Assembly: GCA_900112915.1 (NCBI GenBank)
Contig: FONK01000012.1
Span: 1-53,751, forward strand
Direction: 5' to 3'
DNA from: Peptostreptococcaceae bacterium pGA-8
Lineage (GTDB): Bacteria > Bacillota > Clostridia > Peptostreptococcales > Anaerovoracaceae
Length of the DNA: 53,751 nt
Shown: in pieces, positions 52,074 through 53,751 of the stretch
How positions within the stretch are numbered: the stretch's first letter is position 1
How the letters are laid out: each line of letters starts with the position of its first letter
Notes under the pieces: model-generated
Seen by the model: only the letters and a program-made list of their open reading frames with translations
What the model was told of the DNA's origin: nothing
The model's database searches: none
Made by a program: the position numbers and the translations under genes

Positions 52074-52154
52074 AAGAATTAAAAATATGAATTTGCCGAT
52101 ATATATTGAGTTGTTTATATAGAAACTCTACTATAGAATGGGCGGTTGTATGAA

Positions 52155-52355
52155 ATGAATTATATAAACGATGAAAGACAATGGTTATTCTGCCCTACTT
52201 GCAAGAATAAAACACGGTTGCAAGTTAGAAAAGATACGGAGTTAAAAAACTTTCCGCTGTTCTGTCCAAAGTGCAAACAGGAAACGCTAATAAATGTAAA
52301 ACAATTTAATGTATCAGTCATCAAAGAGCCAGATGCAAAGACACAGAGCCGGTGA
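52155..52355 (+). CDS. Cysteine-rich KTR-domain protein
   Basis: The product is 66 residues. Two CxxC knuckles (LFCPTCKNKTRLQVRKDTEL and LFCPKCKQETLI) bind one zinc. The KTR motif and the ending VIKEPDAKTQSR are classic for the small protein found in Tn916- and Tn1549-type elements. The start is uncertain between this ATG and a TTG three codons earlier. Function unknown. The terminator overlaps its stop. Confidence 0.9.
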   Translation: MNYINDERQWLFCPTCKNKTRLQVRKDTELKNFPLFCPKCKQETLINVKQFNVSVIKEPDAKTQSR

Positions 52356-52394
52356 TTCACAGTTTATAAAACTGTAATTACCGGCTCATTTTAT
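52346..52394 (+). terminator. Terminator after the KTR gene
   Basis: GAGCCGGT (52346-52353) pairs with ACCGGCTC (52380-52387). An inner ACAGTTT/AAACTGT pair lengthens the stem, and a T-rich tail follows. The stem includes the stop region of the KTR gene. Confidence 0.85.
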
Positions 52395-52537
52395 ATTAAG
52401 GAGAAACCTACTTATGCAAAAGTTGCAATATACAAGTTATATATGACCGCCGTTTTTATTCTGCTTAAATAAAGAAGCGAAGGCTTAAAACAAATCATAA
52501 CCTATGAAAACACGGCGGCACTAAAGGAGGTATCGTC

Positions 52538-52615
52538 GTGTTCATTTTTCGTTATCTTAAAATCTTGTTAAAGGGGATATATTCTATTTCCGGGTTTCCG
52601 TGCCCTTACGGATAA
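52538..52615 (+). CDS. 25-residue leader peptide upstream of the sigma-like gene
   Basis: GTG 52538 lies 6 nt after AAGGAGG and opens a 25-codon frame (FIFRYLKILLKGIYSISGFP is its core). Its last codons and stop lie in a hairpin (GGTTTCCGT with ACGGATAACC, 52593-52618). A terminator follows 40 nt later. This is the usual layout of translation-coupled attenuation. The gap 52395-52537 shows only a distant CCGCCGT/ACGGCGG pair. Confidence 0.5.
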   Translation: MFIFRYLKILLKGIYSISGFPCPYG

Positions 52616-52655
52616 CCTGTTACATCATATCCATATAGCTATCTTTTCATGTCCG

Positions 52656-52689
52656 ATCCTGGCTGCCCTGTGCAGTCGGGATTTTTTTT
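52656..52689 (+). terminator. Attenuator-like terminator before the sigma-like gene
   Basis: The arms 52656-52666 and 52672-52682 pair over 11 bp with two G-U pairs, followed by eight T. It lies between the leader peptide and the sigma-like gene, all in one direction. Confidence 0.8.
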
Positions 52690-52813
52690 GCCTGCAAAAA
52701 CTTTTTTTCAAAAATATTCGCTTTTCTTTGGCAGTTTTGGGCTCTGCGTTGTTGAGGGTTTACGAAAGGGGAAATTCTACCCGCTTTCGCGGCTGCGAAA
52801 GGAGGTGAATACC

Positions 52814-53257
52814 ATGAATGAACCTGAAAGAACTAAGTGGCAGATACGCTGCGCATTTAACGGCTTCTGCAAGCGGACATTGAAAAACGAAAGTATCAAT
52901 GCCCATAAGGAACTTAGGAAGCGGCAGGCACACGAAATTAACTTTTCCGACCTGACACCGAAAGAGGAAAATCAGCTTTATACCTATGAAGATTACTTTA
53001 CAGAAGATAAAGAAGAACAGACCTTTTTCGCAGGCGGAAAAGAATTAAGTGCAAAGCTTATCGCTGACGCAATCCACAGCTTGCCGGAAGAAAAACGCAG
53101 AGCCGTCCTGCTCTACTACTTCTTTGATATGAGCGATGCGGAAATTGCAGCGCTTTATCAGATTCCGAGAAGCACAGTGCAGTATCGGAGAACCAGCTCA
53201 TTTGAGCTGTTAAAACGCTATTTGGAGGAACACGCTTATGACTGCCACGACTGGTAA
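52814..53257 (+). CDS. Sigma-70 region 4-like regulator of the element
   Basis: The product is 147 residues from ATG 52814 (GGAGG 9 nt upstream); the longer frame from 52649 starts inside the terminator and is rejected. The C-terminal half is sigma region 4 (HSLPEEKRRAVLLYYFFDMSDAEIAALYQIPRSTVQYRR, then LLKRYLEE). Proteins of this kind control excision or transfer genes in Tn916/Tn1549-type elements. It overlaps the next gene by 20 bp. Confidence 0.87.
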   Translation: MNEPERTKWQIRCAFNGFCKRTLKNESINAHKELRKRQAHEINFSDLTPKEENQLYTYEDYFTEDKEEQTFFAGGKELSAKLIADAIHSLPEEKRRAVLLYYFFDMSDAEIAALYQIPRSTVQYRRTSSFELLKRYLEEHAYDCHDW

Positions 53258-53489
53258 AACAACCGATGATGAACGTGGCTTGTTGCCTTATCCGGTAATC
53301 ATAGCCGCAACCAAAGGAGAGCCGCAGGCAATGAATATTGTCGTGCAGCATTACGCAGGCTATATCGCACACCTTTCTATGAGAAAGCTCCGTGATGAAC
53401 GGGGAAATACCTATTACGGCATAGATGAGGATATACGAGATCGCCTTCGTTCAAAGCTGATGCAGGCTGTCCTGATGTTCAAGATTTAA
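53238..53489 (+). CDS. Helix-turn-helix element protein (Tn916/Tn1549 type)
   Basis: The product is 83 residues. LLPYPVIIAATKGEPQAMNIVVQHYAGYIAHLSMRKL, then DEDIRDRLRSKLMQAVLMFKI, is the small HTH-domain protein that usually lies just before excisionase and integrase in these elements. It is probably a regulatory partner of the sigma-like protein encoded upstream, with which it overlaps by 20 bp. Confidence 0.85.
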   Translation: MTATTGKTTDDERGLLPYPVIIAATKGEPQAMNIVVQHYAGYIAHLSMRKLRDERGNTYYGIDEDIRDRLRSKLMQAVLMFKI

Positions 53490-53751
53490 GAATGCAGTTG
53501 TCTGCGTTCCCCTTTCCGCAGGCAAGAAATTCTTGAACCTGTTCTTTGACAAATATACCCGCAAGATAACGGCGGCGTATCATAGGGCAAACCGGACACT
53601 TTCCTTTTGTGCCTGAGCTGTGCGGAGAATACGCCATGACACTTCCCTACACGGAAGCCGAGCGAGAAATATTCTACCGCAAAGCAAGCGTAGCACCTTG
53701 CAAGCCATGACAGCACAAAATATATAATGATACTCCCTTACAGCCACAGTC
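53490..53751 (+). other. Unassigned end of the window
   Basis: I see no gene here on either strand with a ribosome site and recognisable protein. By position in the family this is the run-up to xis and int, which should start beyond the window. Confidence 0.5.

Larger units (their letters stand above)
26587..53751 (+). mobile_element. Tn1549-like integrative conjugative element (left part; right end outside window)
   Basis: Gene order matches the Tn1549/CTn-type family: HTH protein, DUF5348, PcfB, VirD4, Maff2, VirB6-like, MT-A70, PrgI, VirB4, C5 methylase, CHAP hydrolase, DUF4315, DUF4366, TopB, ArdC/YodL, TnpW-like and Cys-rich protein, then minus-strand relaxase and MobC, cargo, KTR protein, sigma-like factor and HTH protein. 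The left boundary is set only by where the recombinase homology stops (~26,586). I could not find the terminal repeat. No integrase is inside the window, so it should lie just beyond the end. Instead of vanB-type resistance the cargo slot holds PadR, GNAT and CPBP genes. Confidence 0.85.

Overview
The window reads as the chromosome of an anaerobic low-GC Bacillota, most likely a clostridial lineage. The reasons are strong GGAGG-type ribosome binding sites with occasional TTG/GTG starts, AT-rich coding, a rubredoxin, DUF1667 and DUF2148 iron-sulfur type proteins, lipobox lipoproteins, and a Tn1549-like conjugative element of the kind common in gut and oral clostridia. The species cannot be told from this sequence. 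No rRNA, tRNA or CRISPR array was seen.

Chromosomal part (1 to about 23,024). It opens with a frameshifted, truncated IS256-family transposase and a lipoprotein gene. A tight five-gene operon on the minus strand (8064 down to 1412) encodes a GlpA-like FAD dehydrogenase with a C-terminal [2Fe-2S]-type domain, an NAD(P)/FAD oxidoreductase, a DUF1667 protein, an FGGY kinase and an FAD-linked oxidase of the alkyl-DHAP synthase/GlcD type. It looks like an anaerobic glycerol- or polyol-type oxidation module. A TetR gene diverges from it, and the two promoters share overlapping -10 boxes. Next come a CGHC thioredoxin, a PlsC acyltransferase, a PAP2 phosphatase, rubredoxin, a DUF2148 protein, a sugar nucleotidyltransferase and a YjiH-type membrane protein. 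From 14.5 to 21.3 kb a cobalamin-type riboswitch with a terminator precedes a nickel/peptide-type ABC transporter (permease, permease, lipoprotein, two ATPases) and a MATE exporter. This is a candidate cobalt or corrinoid-related uptake operon, but its first permease carries an in-frame stop. Convergent to it are a siderophore/cobalamin-type binding lipoprotein and an ATPase cut off inside its Walker A motif at about 23,024.

Junction region (23.0-26.6 kb). It is very AT-rich. It holds a self-contained Fic gene with a dense set of GCCA/TGGC operator-like sites and two damaged large serine recombinase genes, one with an in-frame internal deletion and one lacking its N-terminus.

Integrative conjugative element (about 26.6 kb to the window end, right end not included). 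The plus-strand transfer operon runs 26.9-46.9 kb: HTH/DUF6017-like protein, DUF5348, PcfB, VirD4, Maff2, VirB6-like, MT-A70 methylase, PrgI, VirB4, C5 methylase, CHAP hydrolase, DUF4315, DUF4366, TopB, ArdC/YodL, TnpW-like and a Cys-rich protein. It ends at a strong terminator. VirB4 is split by a complete group II intron (34,623-37,059), and removing the intron restores an 801-residue frame. The mobilisation genes (mobC and relaxase) lie on the minus strand at 48-49.6 kb. An AT-rich PadR/GNAT/CPBP cargo follows, then a KTR protein, a leader-peptide/terminator region, a sigma-like factor and an HTH protein. The excisionase and integrase are presumably just beyond the end.

The most striking signal is a roughly 100-nt structured leader present twice, before ardC (+) and before mobC-relaxase (-). 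A 45-bp block is identical in both copies, while flanking hairpins have changed sequence but keep pairing. This looks like a conserved RNA or ssDNA control element coupling anti-restriction and mobilisation genes. Other points worth checking are a methylase gene whose middle reads better in another frame, a methylase that lost its ATG, and two short leader peptides coupled to terminators.
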